A DNA stretch of 32,514 bases from positions 1 through 32,514 of the forward strand of contig CADCAX010000009.1 in the NCBI GenBank assembly GCA_902799455.1. Direction: 5' to 3'. Positions 7,399-15,266 of this stretch are shown in pieces. This DNA is from an uncultured Prevotellaceae bacterium. Its GTDB lineage: Bacteria; Bacteroidota; Bacteroidia; Bacteroidales; Bacteroidaceae. Under the pieces are notes generated by a model that worked only from the letters and a program-made list of their open reading frames with translations, did no database searches and was not told the DNA's origin. Each line of letters begins with the position of its first letter. The stretch's first letter is position 1. A program made the translations under genes and the position numbers.

Positions 7399-7428
7399 GA
7401 AAAGCGTCAGCAAATGCTGGCGCTTTTC
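7399..7428. terminator. Bidirectional terminator between convergent GH43 genes
   Basis: GAAAAGCGTCAGC (7399-7411) pairs with GCTGGCGCTTTTC (7416-7428) around an AAAT loop: 13 pairs with one wobble. The A/T ends of the stem give a T-rich tail in both directions, suiting the convergent genes ending at 7377 and 7450. Confidence 0.88.
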
Positions 7429-7449
7429 TTGTTATCTATAGGTAATAAA

Positions 7450-8919
7450 TCATTTAAAATTCCATTTTGAGTTATCACTCTGGAAGTCATATTCTGCAAG
7501 GGTCGGCGTAGAATCGGCTGCAGAATAGATGACATATCGTTTGTTGACGCCCTGCTGACCAGGAATACGTTTTGGCATAATGCGAAAAGTGCCGTCTGTG
7601 AGTTGCTCTATGCGCCACAGCTGTTCGTCGCTGCCTGTGAAAGAAGGCGTCGTGGTGAGCTCAAGGTCTGCTGTTGCAGCAAGGGCACGATTGGTGCCGG
7701 CAATGGTTATCTTGAAATAGGGATTGCTCAGATAACCGCCTGCTTCCTCAACAGGAGTGATAGTCCACAGCTGATGAGGACGGAACATATAGTCACCACA
7801 GCGCAGGGCGATGTCTCCTTGAGGCCAAGAACCCTTCACACTGTCAAGAGGCTGTGCAGGAATCTGTACGAGGGGTTTGGAGAGGTCCAACTGCCAGAAA
7901 CGTTCACGCTGCTGGTTCATGCGTACAAAATCTACTGCCAGCTCAAGGCTATAGCCGCGACGTTCTGAGAGTATGGCATATGTGCCGCTCTTGAAACGCT
8001 CGCCTGCAACAGGCCAGCCGTTCTTCCAGAGAAGAGGACGTATTCCCAGTACGGAACGTCCGCTACGGTCGAAGTCTGCCTCATAATGGCACGACATTAT
8101 CTCCACACCGTCATCGATGATGGTACGTCCGAAATGACCAGGACCTGTTACCCTGTCACCAGCACAGATTACCATACGACCACCTCCGTGGAACATATCA
8201 CGTCCGATATTGTCGAGATAAGGACCTTCAACACTACGCGAACGGCCTACCACGATATTATAGGTGCTGTTGACGCCGTCGCAGCAAGTGCCGTGAGTGC
8301 CAAGCAGATAATACCAGCCATCACGATATATGAGGTCTGTAGCCTCACAGTCTATGGCAATGTCCTTCTCCCTGTTTCCCTTTACTCTGTAGCCTGTAGC
8401 AGGGTCTATCTCTATCAGGCGGATAGAACCGAAATAGGTACCGTAGCATACCCACAGACGTCCCGTCTGAGGGTCAAGCAGCAAGCCCGGGTCTATAGCA
8501 TCCTGATCTTCCATACCGTCGCTGGAGCATACCTCTATGGCTTCTGTCCATTTGAAGTCGGGAGACTTTGGGTCTAATGTCTTGTTCCACATCGTGAGGA
8601 TGCGTCCGTTATGGCCACCATTGAGACCGCCACCCGTAGCACCATAGATGCAGAGATAACGATCGCCAATCTTCAGCACATCAGGAGCTGCTCCCCGACC
8701 TGGTCGGTCTGCACCGCTATGCCAAGACCAGCCATCATCGGAGATAAGGCCACCGCCACCAGTACCGAAGGTGTAGTATTTCCCGTCGCACTCGGCAATG
8801 GTAGATGGGTCGTGGATATATGGGACACCAGTTTGGGCGTTACAAATTGAAAATTGAAAATTGAGAATTGAAAGTTGACAGTTGACAATTGACAATATTA
8901 GGAGAAATATCTTTTTCAT
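7450..8919 (-). CDS. Secreted GH43 arabinanase-like enzyme with ricin-type C-terminal domain
   Basis: The 489-aa protein has a GH43 propeller of the arabinanase group. The general base is Asp37 in YIHDPST, the pKa modulator Asp is in DQDAIDPGLLLD, and the acid Glu is in IDCEATDLIY. GTHGTCCDGVNSTYNIVVGRS is typical of arabinan-acting members. About residues 375-489 form a beta-trefoil-like module with QLW...I and repeated aromatic motifs, probably carbohydrate binding. The signal peptide is odd: after MKKIFLLIL it follows a heptad S-I-x-N-x-Q-x three times, because its DNA is a heptamer array. It is the last gene of the operon, one base after the GH43 gene upstream. Endo-1,5-arabinanase is the best guess; exo-activity is possible. 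Confidence 0.83.
   Translation of the reverse strand: MKKIFLLILSIVNCQLSILNFQFSICNAQTGVPYIHDPSTIAECDGKYYTFGTGGGGLISDDGWSWHSGADRPGRGAAPDVLKIGDRYLCIYGATGGGLNGGHNGRILTMWNKTLDPKSPDFKWTEAIEVCSSDGMEDQDAIDPGLLLDPQTGRLWVCYGTYFGSIRLIEIDPATGYRVKGNREKDIAIDCEATDLIYRDGWYYLLGTHGTCCDGVNSTYNIVVGRSRSVEGPYLDNIGRDMFHGGGRMVICAGDRVTGPGHFGRTIIDDGVEIMSCHYEADFDRSGRSVLGIRPLLWKNGWPVAGERFKSGTYAILSERRGYSLELAVDFVRMNQQRERFWQLDLSKPLVQIPAQPLDSVKGSWPQGDIALRCGDYMFRPHQLWTITPVEEAGGYLSNPYFKITIAGTNRALAATADLELTTTPSFTGSDEQLWRIEQLTDGTFRIMPKRIPGQQGVNKRYVIYSAADSTPTLAEYDFQSDNSKWNFK
8844..8892. repeat. Heptamer array inside a signal-peptide coding sequence
   Basis: Seven heptamers in phase: AAATTGA three times, then GAATTGA, AAGTTGA, CAGTTGA and CAATTGA. 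Read on the minus strand they encode residues 10-26 or so of the 7450-8919 protein. Three heptamers equal seven codons, which explains the heptad amino-acid pattern. Confidence 0.92.
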
Positions 8920-8920
8920 G

Positions 8921-10513
8921 TTATTTCAGGGTTATTTGGTAATTAGTAACTGGGTTACCTTTCTCATCGATGAAGCGCACACACATGTCACTCAGTCCAG
9001 GGCCGTTGATGATAGCACCACGTAAGATGTTGCGGCCCTTCTTCAGAGTCAGGCGATGCGACACACCATCATCCTCCACCATACGGCGGTCACCCTCCAA
9101 TAGCAGTACCTCGTCATTATTGAGCCACCACATAGAAGCTCCGTTCGAGCCTACTGCCAGGCGCACATTTTCTATGTCTGCTGCACTATCAATGGTTGTC
9201 TCACACCAGAATAGCGAGCCGTAGGTCTGCTTGCCATACTGCTCGGCAAAGCGAAACAGTTTCATGTTGTATGTTTCGCTGTCAAGGTTGTACCACTTAC
9301 CCTTCTGTTTAGGCAGTTTTGCCAGTTCCTCAGCAAACTTCTGACGAAGCCATGAGTCAGTGAAGATGACATTGGAGCGTATCTCCTGACGTATTGGTTC
9401 CAGCATGTGCCAGCGACGTATAAAACCCTGTGCATCTGGCTGTGACGGAGCAGCCTTGGGCTGTACCAGTGTGAAGTATGCAGGGCGCTTCGACATAGAC
9501 ACTACCCCACCTCCATTGGTGGTAGGCTTTATCTCGGCAATGGTGCCATCTTCATTGAACTTCACCTTCTCTATGCGTGCAGAACGGCGCTTGTCGTCAT
9601 TGGGTGACAGGTCATTACGATGGTAGAACAGGTACCACTGGCCCTTATACTCCACGAAACTGTGGTGGTTGGTCCAGCAGCCGTTCTCGTGTTCTGCCAT
9701 AAAGATACCCTTGAAGTCCCAAGGTCCGAGAGGTGACTTCGACATAGCATAGGCCAGCGTCTCGGTAGGATTATCACCGTCAACACCTTTCTTGCCACGT
9801 ACCCATGGGAATGTGAGATAGTACCAGTCTCCGCGACGGAAGGCAAAAGGACCTTCCTTAAAGCCCTCTGGCAGTCCCTTCATCTCTTCGCCGCCCATTA
9901 TTATCGGTGGCATATCGGGCATTCCTTCGCGTCTTGGCATCGTCACCTCCTTCAGCTTTCCGTCAAGTTCCTTCATATTGGCTTTCAACTTGGCACCGCG
10001 AATGCCCATGCCACTCCAGTAGATATAGGCCTGACCGTCGTCGTCAACCAATACACAGGGGTCGATGCCGCTGATGCCCTTGATGGGCTCTGGCTCACAC
10101 GTGAAAGGTCCCTCGGGACTGTCGGCAACAGCCACACCGATGGCAAAGCCGCGACCATTACGGGGAGCATCGGGGAAATAGAAATAATACTTACCGTCCT
10201 TCTCCACACAGTCCGGAGCCCACATGGAATAGCCGTCCGGCTTACCCCAGGGCACCTGTTCCTGAGAGAGAATGACACCGTGGTCAGTCCAGTCGGAAAG
10301 GTTCTCGGAGGAGAATACATGATAGTCAGCCATGCAGAACCAGTCCTGTCGCTGTCCCTGTGGTGGCACTATATCGTGTGAAGGATACAGATATACCTTG
10401 TCATTAAAGACGCGCGCCGTAGGATCAGCAGTAAACTGGTCGCGAATGATAGGATTCTGTGCCGCAGCAGTAACTGTGGCAAAGAAGAATATTGAAAATA
10501 ATTTTAGTTTCAT
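8921..10513 (-). CDS. Secreted GH43 glycoside hydrolase (xylosidase/arabinofuranosidase type)
   Basis: Starting at ATG 10513, the product has 530 residues and a signal peptide MKLKLFSIFFFATVTAAAQ. A longer frame from 10576 adds spacer-encoded residues and overlaps the upstream stop, so it is rejected. The GH43 propeller occupies the first ~330 residues: base Asp in FTADPTARVF, WAPDCVEKDGKYYFYFP, modulator Asp in GISGIDPCVLVDDDG, and acid Glu in FKEGPFAFRRGDWYYLTF. The C-terminal ~180 residues form a second beta-sandwich-like module ending in SNGASMWWLNNDEVL and GRNILRGAIINGPG. It probably releases xylose or arabinose from xylan oligosaccharides. It is in one operon with the esterase upstream (62-base gap) and the arabinanase downstream (1-base gap). 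Confidence 0.87.
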   Translation of the reverse strand: MKLKLFSIFFFATVTAAAQNPIIRDQFTADPTARVFNDKVYLYPSHDIVPPQGQRQDWFCMADYHVFSSENLSDWTDHGVILSQEQVPWGKPDGYSMWAPDCVEKDGKYYFYFPDAPRNGRGFAIGVAVADSPEGPFTCEPEPIKGISGIDPCVLVDDDGQAYIYWSGMGIRGAKLKANMKELDGKLKEVTMPRREGMPDMPPIIMGGEEMKGLPEGFKEGPFAFRRGDWYYLTFPWVRGKKGVDGDNPTETLAYAMSKSPLGPWDFKGIFMAEHENGCWTNHHSFVEYKGQWYLFYHRNDLSPNDDKRRSARIEKVKFNEDGTIAEIKPTTNGGGVVSMSKRPAYFTLVQPKAAPSQPDAQGFIRRWHMLEPIRQEIRSNVIFTDSWLRQKFAEELAKLPKQKGKWYNLDSETYNMKLFRFAEQYGKQTYGSLFWCETTIDSAADIENVRLAVGSNGASMWWLNNDEVLLLEGDRRMVEDDGVSHRLTLKKGRNILRGAIINGPGLSDMCVRFIDEKGNPVTNYQITLK

Positions 10514-10573
10514 GTTTGAAGTTTCAAGTTTCAAGAATCCTTTTCTCCTCCCTCTCGGTGAGGCTCGGAGGGG
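10514..10573. repeat. Spacer with heptamers and a C/G-rich inverted element
   Basis: The esterase-GH43 gap has three heptamers directly upstream of the GH43 start (GTTTGAA, GTTTCAA, GTTTCAA; 10514-10534). A CTCC/GGAG-rich partly inverted stretch follows at 10545-10573. A similar C/G-rich inverted element is at 30291. Confidence 0.6.
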
Positions 10574-10575
10574 CA

Positions 10576-11712
10576 TTACTTAAACAGCAGCGGAGCCATT
10601 TCGCGCAGAGAACGGCGCCATGTGAGGAATTCGTGGGCGGTACCCTCGCTGATGAAGCCATGGGCATTGAAGCCGGCAGCCTTCAGTGCATCAATACTAT
10701 TGCGGATGCCGTCAGGACGCTCCTTCGAACCGCAGCTCTCGAAAATCATGCGTACAGCCTTAGGGTCCTTGATTTCCTCAGGCATATATTGACCACCGCT
10801 GAGCAAGCCCCAATAGCCAAACACCTCAGGACGACGCAGTGTGATGAGTTTTGTTTCTATGCCACCCATTGATAGACCAGCCATAGCACGATGCCATTTG
10901 TCAGCCTTGGTGAGATAGTTGGCGTCGATAAATGGTACTAGTTCATCAACGAGCACAGCCTCAAACTCCTTGGCTGTGAAGCTGCCGATGGTGCCAAACT
11001 TCACATTGTTGGTCAGACCATAGGCCATTACGATGATGAAAGGCTCAACCTTTCCGTCAGCAATGAGGTTGTCCATGATGATGCCGGCATGTCCCTGGCG
11101 GCTCCAGCTCGTCTCGTTCTCACCCCATCCGTGCTGCAGATAAAGCACAGGGAAGCGCTCCTGCTTGCCCTTTACGAGCTTGCCATATGTTGGGGGAAGA
11201 TAAACCATAGCAGTCTGCATCTTGCCCTGACTCTTAGAATAGTAGAGAACCTCCTGAACAGCGCCATGTGGAATATCTGTGCGGAGAGCATAGAAGTCCT
11301 GGTCGGGAGCAGGAATTTCGATACCACTCTCCCACCGGCATGAGCCGAAGTAGTTATGAGTGCCAGGGTCGTTGAAGACGCCACCGTCTATTGTAATGTG
11401 ATAATAGTGGAATCCGGGATCCATAGGTCCCTCGGTAGTTCCAGTCCATACACCTTTCTCGTCTTTTTGGAGAACAGTACCGCCCCTGCCACCAAGACCA
11501 AGACTTACGACTACAGACTTAGCCTCAGGAGCAACTATGCGGAAGCGGGCATATCCCTCAGAGTTCACCATAGGATACTGCTGTCCAGGTTGATTCATGA
11601 TGTTAGGGACAAAATCCTCCTTAACCTGTTTCTGAACATCTCCTGCAGTCTGTGCCACAGAAGTAAATACTGCCAAAAAGGCAATGATACACAAATAGAA
11701 AAAGCGTTTCAT
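10576..11712 (-). CDS. Secreted carbohydrate esterase, CE1 (feruloyl esterase-like)
   Basis: The 378-aa protein has a signal peptide (residues 1-20), an N-terminal immunoglobulin-like E-set/CBM48-type domain (about 45-130) and an alpha/beta-hydrolase domain of the esterase D/CE1 type (about 150-378). Ser271 in the GLSMGG elbow is the nucleophile and His350 in EGTAHEFLTWRRSL the catalytic His. VLYLQHGWGENETSW carries the oxyanion region. The acid site, usually Asp after a CG motif, reads CGSKERPD here and may be Glu321 or Asp324. Family members cleave feruloyl or acetyl esters from arabinoxylan, matching the two GH43 enzymes behind it in the operon. Acetylxylan esterase is the alternative. Confidence 0.85.
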   Translation of the reverse strand: MKRFFYLCIIAFLAVFTSVAQTAGDVQKQVKEDFVPNIMNQPGQQYPMVNSEGYARFRIVAPEAKSVVVSLGLGGRGGTVLQKDEKGVWTGTTEGPMDPGFHYYHITIDGGVFNDPGTHNYFGSCRWESGIEIPAPDQDFYALRTDIPHGAVQEVLYYSKSQGKMQTAMVYLPPTYGKLVKGKQERFPVLYLQHGWGENETSWSRQGHAGIIMDNLIADGKVEPFIIVMAYGLTNNVKFGTIGSFTAKEFEAVLVDELVPFIDANYLTKADKWHRAMAGLSMGGIETKLITLRRPEVFGYWGLLSGGQYMPEEIKDPKAVRMIFESCGSKERPDGIRNSIDALKAAGFNAHGFISEGTAHEFLTWRRSLREMAPLLFK

Positions 11713-11750
11713 AGTTTTATTGTTTTTTATTAGATATATGTTTGTTCTTC

Positions 11751-11813
11751 ACTAATCACTGACCACTAATCACTAATCACTAATCACTAATCACTAATCA
11801 CTGACCACTAATC
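11751..11813. repeat. Nine-unit ACTAATC heptamer array
   Basis: Nine heptamers in exact phase, seven ACTAATC and two ACTGACC (second and eighth). It lies 38 bases upstream of the esterase start, between the likely promoter and the gene, so it would be transcribed as 5' leader. Confidence 0.93.
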
Positions 11814-11829
11814 GCTACAATTTTGCCTG

Positions 11830-11837
11830 CAAAAATA
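11830..11837 (-). promoter_or_regulatory. Candidate -7 box for the esterase-GH43 operon
   Basis: On the minus strand TATTTTTG fits TAnnTTTG and lies about 118 bases before the esterase start. No clear TTTG at the -33 distance was found, so this is a weak call. The rest of 11713-12035 holds the ACTAATC array, the slt terminator and an AT-rich stretch with no other signal. Confidence 0.35.
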
Positions 11838-11945
11838 CTAATAATAATGTAAAAACTCTTTTTCTGTTGTATCATTTTCTTTATTTTATGTCCCGATATA
11901 ACAATATAATCATTGTATACTATTATTTTTAGCTATAAAATCAAT

Positions 11946-11975
11946 AAAAAAGCCCCGACAGATGACTGCCGAGGC
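11946..11975 (-). terminator. Intrinsic terminator of the transglycosylase gene
   Basis: On the minus strand GCCTCGGCAG (11975-11966) pairs with CTGTCGGGGC (11961-11952) around TCAT: ten pairs with two wobbles. It is followed by a run of six T. It lies 61 bases after the slt stop. Confidence 0.9.
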
Positions 11976-12005
11976 ATTAATGTATTGTAAAGAATGTTTT
12001 AATCC

Positions 12006-12042
12006 TTAACCTTTAACCGTTAAACCGTTAAACCATTAACCG
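12006..12042. repeat. TTAACCG-type repeat at the slt stop
   Basis: TTAACCT, TTAACCG, TTAAACCG, TTAAACCA, TTAACCG: a mixture of 7- and 8-base units. The last unit contains the slt stop codon (12036-12038). Confidence 0.75.
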
Positions 12043-12473
12043 TTATAGTGACGCATTACCTTATTATAATACCTTTGTGTACCACGAACTGTGTAACGTG
12101 CACCACCATTCCACATGCGGATAGCCTTCTCAACGTTGTTGGATGGATTGTATTTGCTCATAAATACAACGAACATCTCTCTTGACTTTGTTGCGCTGAA
12201 ACGGTCGTTGAGCTTGAAACGCTTTGAAGAACCTTTCTGCTTCAAAATAGCATTACACTCAGATACCATACCTGGTGAGATCTGCATAACACCAACGTAA
12301 GGACCACACACGGCACGTGCGTTACCTCCGCTCTCTACCTTTGTGATGGCATCCATTACAGGACCCCAATCAAAATCCTCCTCTTCCTCTACACGAGCAA
12401 TAGCGCTGAGTGAAAACACAGCGATAAATGCGAAACAAATTACTTTCTTAAAAAAAATATCTCCAAATATCAT
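12036..12473 (-). CDS. Small secreted lytic transglycosylase (SLT fold)
   Basis: From ATG 12473 the protein has 145 residues, with a signal peptide MIFGDIFFKKVICFAFIAVFSLSAIA. A frame extending to 12626 overlaps the promoter and is rejected. The mature part is one SLT/lysozyme-like domain: AITKVESGGNA with the likely catalytic Glu, GPYVGVMQISPGM (the G-x-MQI motif) and AIRMWNGGARY. Such enzymes cleave the glycan strand of peptidoglycan to 1,6-anhydromuropeptides in the periplasm. The short length implies a bare catalytic domain without LysM or other anchors. It is monocistronic, with its own promoter and terminator. Confidence 0.82.
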   Translation of the reverse strand: MIFGDIFFKKVICFAFIAVFSLSAIARVEEEEDFDWGPVMDAITKVESGGNARAVCGPYVGVMQISPGMVSECNAILKQKGSSKRFKLNDRFSATKSREMFVVFMSKYNPSNNVEKAIRMWNGGARYTVRGTQRYYNKVMRHYNG

Positions 12474-12570
12474 GACTTTGATTTTGGTGGAACATAGATA
12501 CGAGATGACAAATCCAAATGCACTACAATTAAATAATGTAGATATGAGATGTCGGTGGGGTAATCTCGTA

Positions 12571-12592
12571 CCGCAATCATTTTGATTTGCGG
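12571..12592 (-). promoter_or_regulatory. Stem-loop at the 5' end of the slt mRNA
   Basis: On the minus strand CCGCAA, one bulged A, TCA, loop AAA, TGA, TTGCGG folds into nine pairs. It starts within a few bases of the predicted transcript start, so it may cap and stabilise the ~115-nt leader. The role is inferred. Confidence 0.5.
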
Positions 12593-12595
12593 GTG

Positions 12596-12627
12596 CAAAG
12601 GTAAAAAGATTTTCTTGTGTACGCAAA
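12596..12627 (-). promoter_or_regulatory. Promoter of the slt gene
   Basis: On the minus strand TTTG (12627-12624) and TACCTTTG (12603-12596) are separated by exactly 20 bases, matching the Bacteroidetes consensus. The start should be near 12589. The interval 12628-12758 is AT-rich with no other recognisable signal. Confidence 0.8.
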
Positions 12628-12758
12628 CAATTTTACATTTAATGTGGAAATTTTAGGGATTTTTTGATATGTATCAACATGGTAATAATATTTATTATTT
12701 TTTAACAACTTAATCTCAGTTATTACATTTTTCGGGCTGTTATATAAAATATTTTTTA

Positions 12759-12766
12759 TATCTTTG
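12759..12766 (+). promoter_or_regulatory. Candidate promoter for the purM-pncC gene run (-7 box)
   Basis: TATCTTTG followed by GCAGC fits TAnnTTTG and lies 26 bases before the purM ATG. It is preceded by a strongly AT-rich stretch but no clear TTTG at -33. Confidence 0.6.
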
Positions 12767-12792
12767 CAGCGCGTAATTAAGTTTTTTTGAAT

Positions 12793-13956
12793 ATGGACAA
12801 CAGATATATGCTACGCGGTGTGAGTGCTGCGAAAGAAGATGTTCACAACGCCATAAAGAATATCGACAAGGGTATCTTCCCACAGGCTTTCTGCAAGATA
12901 ATCCCTGATATTCTTGGAGGTGATGAGGAATATTGTAACATCATGCATGCTGACGGTGCTGGAACAAAGTCAAGTCTAGCATACATGTATTGGAAAGAGA
13001 CTGGTGACCTTTCAGTATGGAAGGGTATCGCCCAGGATGCGTTGATAATGAATACCGACGACCTGCTGTGTGTGGGTGCTGTGGATAATATTTTGGTCTC
13101 AAGTACTATCGGCAGAAACAAGATGCTGGTGCCGGGAGAGGTAATCAGCGCCATTATCAACGGTACAGACGAACTGCTGAAGGAAATGCGCGAGATGGGT
13201 ATAGGGATCTATGCTACAGGCGGTGAGACGGCAGATGTGGGTGACCTGACAAGAACCATTATAGTTGATTCTACTGTAACATGCAGAATGAAGCGTAGCG
13301 ATGTTATAGACAACGCCAATATACGTCCGGGAGACGTGATTGTAGGTCTTGCAAGCTTCGGACAGGCAACATACGAGAAGGAGTATAATGGCGGTATGGG
13401 TAGCAACGGACTTACTTCTGCCCGTCATGACGTATTCGCAAAATATTACGCAGAGAAATATCCTGAGAGCTATGACCATGCTGTACCAAACGAACTGGTA
13501 TATTCCGGCTCATGCAGATTTGAGGACGAAGTGGAATACAGCCCTGTTAATGCAGGAAAACTGGTTCTCTCCCCTACCCGCACCTATGCTCCAGTGATAA
13601 AGAAACTGCTTGACATGATGCGTAGCGACATCCATGGAATGGTACACTGCACAGGCGGAGCACAGACAAAGGTGCTGCATTTCGTAGGTGACAACTGCAA
13701 GGTGATAAAGGATAATATGTTCCCAGTACCACCTCTCTTCAAACTGATTCACGACCAGAGCGGAACGGATTGGAAAGAGATGTACAAGGTATTCAACATG
13801 GGACATCGTATGGAGATATATGTATCACCAGAAAATGCAGAGAAGGTGATAGAGGTCAGCAAGTCATTCAATATCGATGCACAGATAGTTGGTAGAATTG
13901 AGGAAGGTAAGAAGTCGCTGACCATCAAATCTGAATTTGGAGAATTTGATTACTAA
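12793..13956 (+). CDS. purM: Phosphoribosylformylglycinamidine cyclo-ligase (AIR synthase)
   Basis: PurM closes the imidazole ring of AIR from FGAM with ATP in purine synthesis. From ATG 12793 the protein has 387 residues; a TTG six bases upstream is a less likely start. Family marks are the N-terminal HADGAGTKS glycine loop, MNTDDLLCVGA (metal/ATP-binding acidic motif), GGETADVGD, IVGLASFG and GMVHCTGGAQTKVLHF near the C-terminus. The Bacteroidetes form is longer than the 345-aa enteric enzyme. It heads a run of closely spaced plus-strand genes; prfA starts two bases after its stop. Confidence 0.93.
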   Translation: MDNRYMLRGVSAAKEDVHNAIKNIDKGIFPQAFCKIIPDILGGDEEYCNIMHADGAGTKSSLAYMYWKETGDLSVWKGIAQDALIMNTDDLLCVGAVDNILVSSTIGRNKMLVPGEVISAIINGTDELLKEMREMGIGIYATGGETADVGDLTRTIIVDSTVTCRMKRSDVIDNANIRPGDVIVGLASFGQATYEKEYNGGMGSNGLTSARHDVFAKYYAEKYPESYDHAVPNELVYSGSCRFEDEVEYSPVNAGKLVLSPTRTYAPVIKKLLDMMRSDIHGMVHCTGGAQTKVLHFVGDNCKVIKDNMFPVPPLFKLIHDQSGTDWKEMYKVFNMGHRMEIYVSPENAEKVIEVSKSFNIDAQIVGRIEEGKKSLTIKSEFGEFDY

Positions 13957-13958
13957 GT

Positions 13959-15059
13959 ATGGATTTATTAGAGAAATTAGACGGCCTTGAGGCACGCTAC
14001 GAGGAGGTTACGACACTTATCACCGACCCAAGTGTCATAGCTGACCAGCAGCGTTTCGTAAAGCTGACACGAGAATATAAAGACCTTGGCGACATTATGG
14101 CAATCCGCAAGAGATATGTGGCTTGTCTGGATGCCATCAAGGAGGCAAAGGATATTATTGCCAACGAGAGTGATCCAGAGATGAAGGAAATGGCTCGTGA
14201 GCAGCTGAATGAGAATGAACCAATGCTTCCCTCCCTCGAGGAAGAGATAAAGATAGCCCTCGTACCAAAAGACCCTGAGGATGCTAAGAATATAGAAATG
14301 GAAATAAGGGCAGGAACAGGTGGCGATGAAGCTTGTCTGTTTGCCGGCGACCTTTTCAGAATGTATAAAGCTTTCTGTGAGTCAAAGGGATGGAACCTTT
14401 CTGTGACAGACGTTTCAGAAGGCGCCGTAGGTGGCTATAAAGAGATAGACTTTGCCGTCAGTGGTGATGGTGTCTATGGTATCATGAAGTACGAATCTGG
14501 AGTACATCGTGTACAGAGAGTTCCTGTGACCGAGAGCAACGGCAGAATGCAGACATCGGCTGCCACTGTTGCCGTACTGCCAGAGGCTGACCCCTTTGAG
14601 GTGAATATCAACGAGGGTGAAATAAAATGGGATACCTTCCGTTCAAGCGGTGCAGGAGGTCAGAACGTGAACAAGGTGGAGTCTGGCGTTCGTGCTCGCT
14701 ATATGTGGAAGAACCCCAATACTGGAGAGGTAGAGGAAATTCTGATAGAATGTACTGAGACCCGTGACCAGCCAAAGAACAAGGAGCGTGCCCTCGCAAG
14801 ACTGAGAACATACATCTATGATCGTGAACACCAGAAATACCTTGATGATATCGCATCAAGAAGAAAAACCCTCGTGAGCACTGGTGACCGTTCAGCAAAG
14901 ATACGTACATACAACTTCCCACAAGGACGTGTGACAGACCATCGTATAGGATATACCACTCACGACCTGCAGGGTTTCCTCGGAGGCGACATCCAGGCAA
15001 TGATTGATGCCCTGATTGTTGCAGAAAATGCTGAGAGAATGAAGGAAGCAGAGCTGTAA
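13959..15059 (+). CDS. prfA: Peptide chain release factor 1
   Basis: RF1 reads UAA and UAG in the ribosomal A site and triggers peptide release. The 366-aa protein has the coiled-coil N-terminal domain, the codon-recognition tripeptide PVT (in RVPVTESNGRM; RF1 form PxT rather than the RF2 form SPF) and GGQ at residues 233-235 in SSGAGGQNVNKVESG. The C-terminal RIGYTTHDLQGFLGGD is typical. The start follows the purM stop by two bases, indicating coupled translation. Its TAA stop is embedded in the first unit of a short heptamer array. Confidence 0.97.
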   Translation: MDLLEKLDGLEARYEEVTTLITDPSVIADQQRFVKLTREYKDLGDIMAIRKRYVACLDAIKEAKDIIANESDPEMKEMAREQLNENEPMLPSLEEEIKIALVPKDPEDAKNIEMEIRAGTGGDEACLFAGDLFRMYKAFCESKGWNLSVTDVSEGAVGGYKEIDFAVSGDGVYGIMKYESGVHRVQRVPVTESNGRMQTSAATVAVLPEADPFEVNINEGEIKWDTFRSSGAGGQNVNKVESGVRARYMWKNPNTGEVEEILIECTETRDQPKNKERALARLRTYIYDREHQKYLDDIASRRKTLVSTGDRSAKIRTYNFPQGRVTDHRIGYTTHDLQGFLGGDIQAMIDALIVAENAERMKEAEL

Positions 15060-15084
15060 CGGTTAGCGGTTATAGGTTATCGAG
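15057..15084. repeat. Short heptamer array at the prfA stop
   Basis: Four units TAACGGT, TAGCGGT, TATAGGT, TATCGAG; the first includes the prfA stop codon. Confidence 0.6.
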
Positions 15085-15104
15085 AATAAAAGAGTAATTG
15101 AAAA

Positions 15105-15257
15105 ATGGGAGTATTCACAAGTATCAAGAAAAATGATGAAAAGGAGGATGAGCGTACTATGCCAGCCTCTGAATTCATAGAACGCTTAACCAGAATACAG
15201 CAAAAGCAAGATCAACAAAAGGATATTCCATATACAGAAATGCCCAAAGATAATTAA
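15105..15257 (+). CDS. Unrecognised 50-aa protein between prfA and pyrF
   Basis: A 50-codon ATG-TAA frame lies between prfA (45-base gap) and pyrF (9-base gap) in the same direction. The product begins MGVFTSIKKNDEKEDERT and is highly charged: Lys/Glu/Asp-rich at the N-terminus, then SEFIERLTRIQQKQDQQKD, which would form an amphipathic helix, and a short Pro/Tyr tail. There is no signal peptide or membrane segment. The tight spacing to pyrF and the polar composition argue for a real gene. I do not recognise the family and assign no function. Confidence 0.62.
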   Translation: MGVFTSIKKNDEKEDERTMPASEFIERLTRIQQKQDQQKDIPYTEMPKDN

Positions 15258-15266
15258 GATAGCATT

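Noticed and set aside
10514..10576. Extension of the 8921 GH43 gene to an ATG at 10576
   Set aside because: The extra 21 residues come from spacer DNA and precede a perfect signal peptide starting at 10513; the ATG overlaps the esterase stop.
12474..12626. Extension of the transglycosylase gene to 12626
   Set aside because: The upstream codons overlap the -33/-7 promoter elements, and the ATG at 12473 begins a normal signal peptide.
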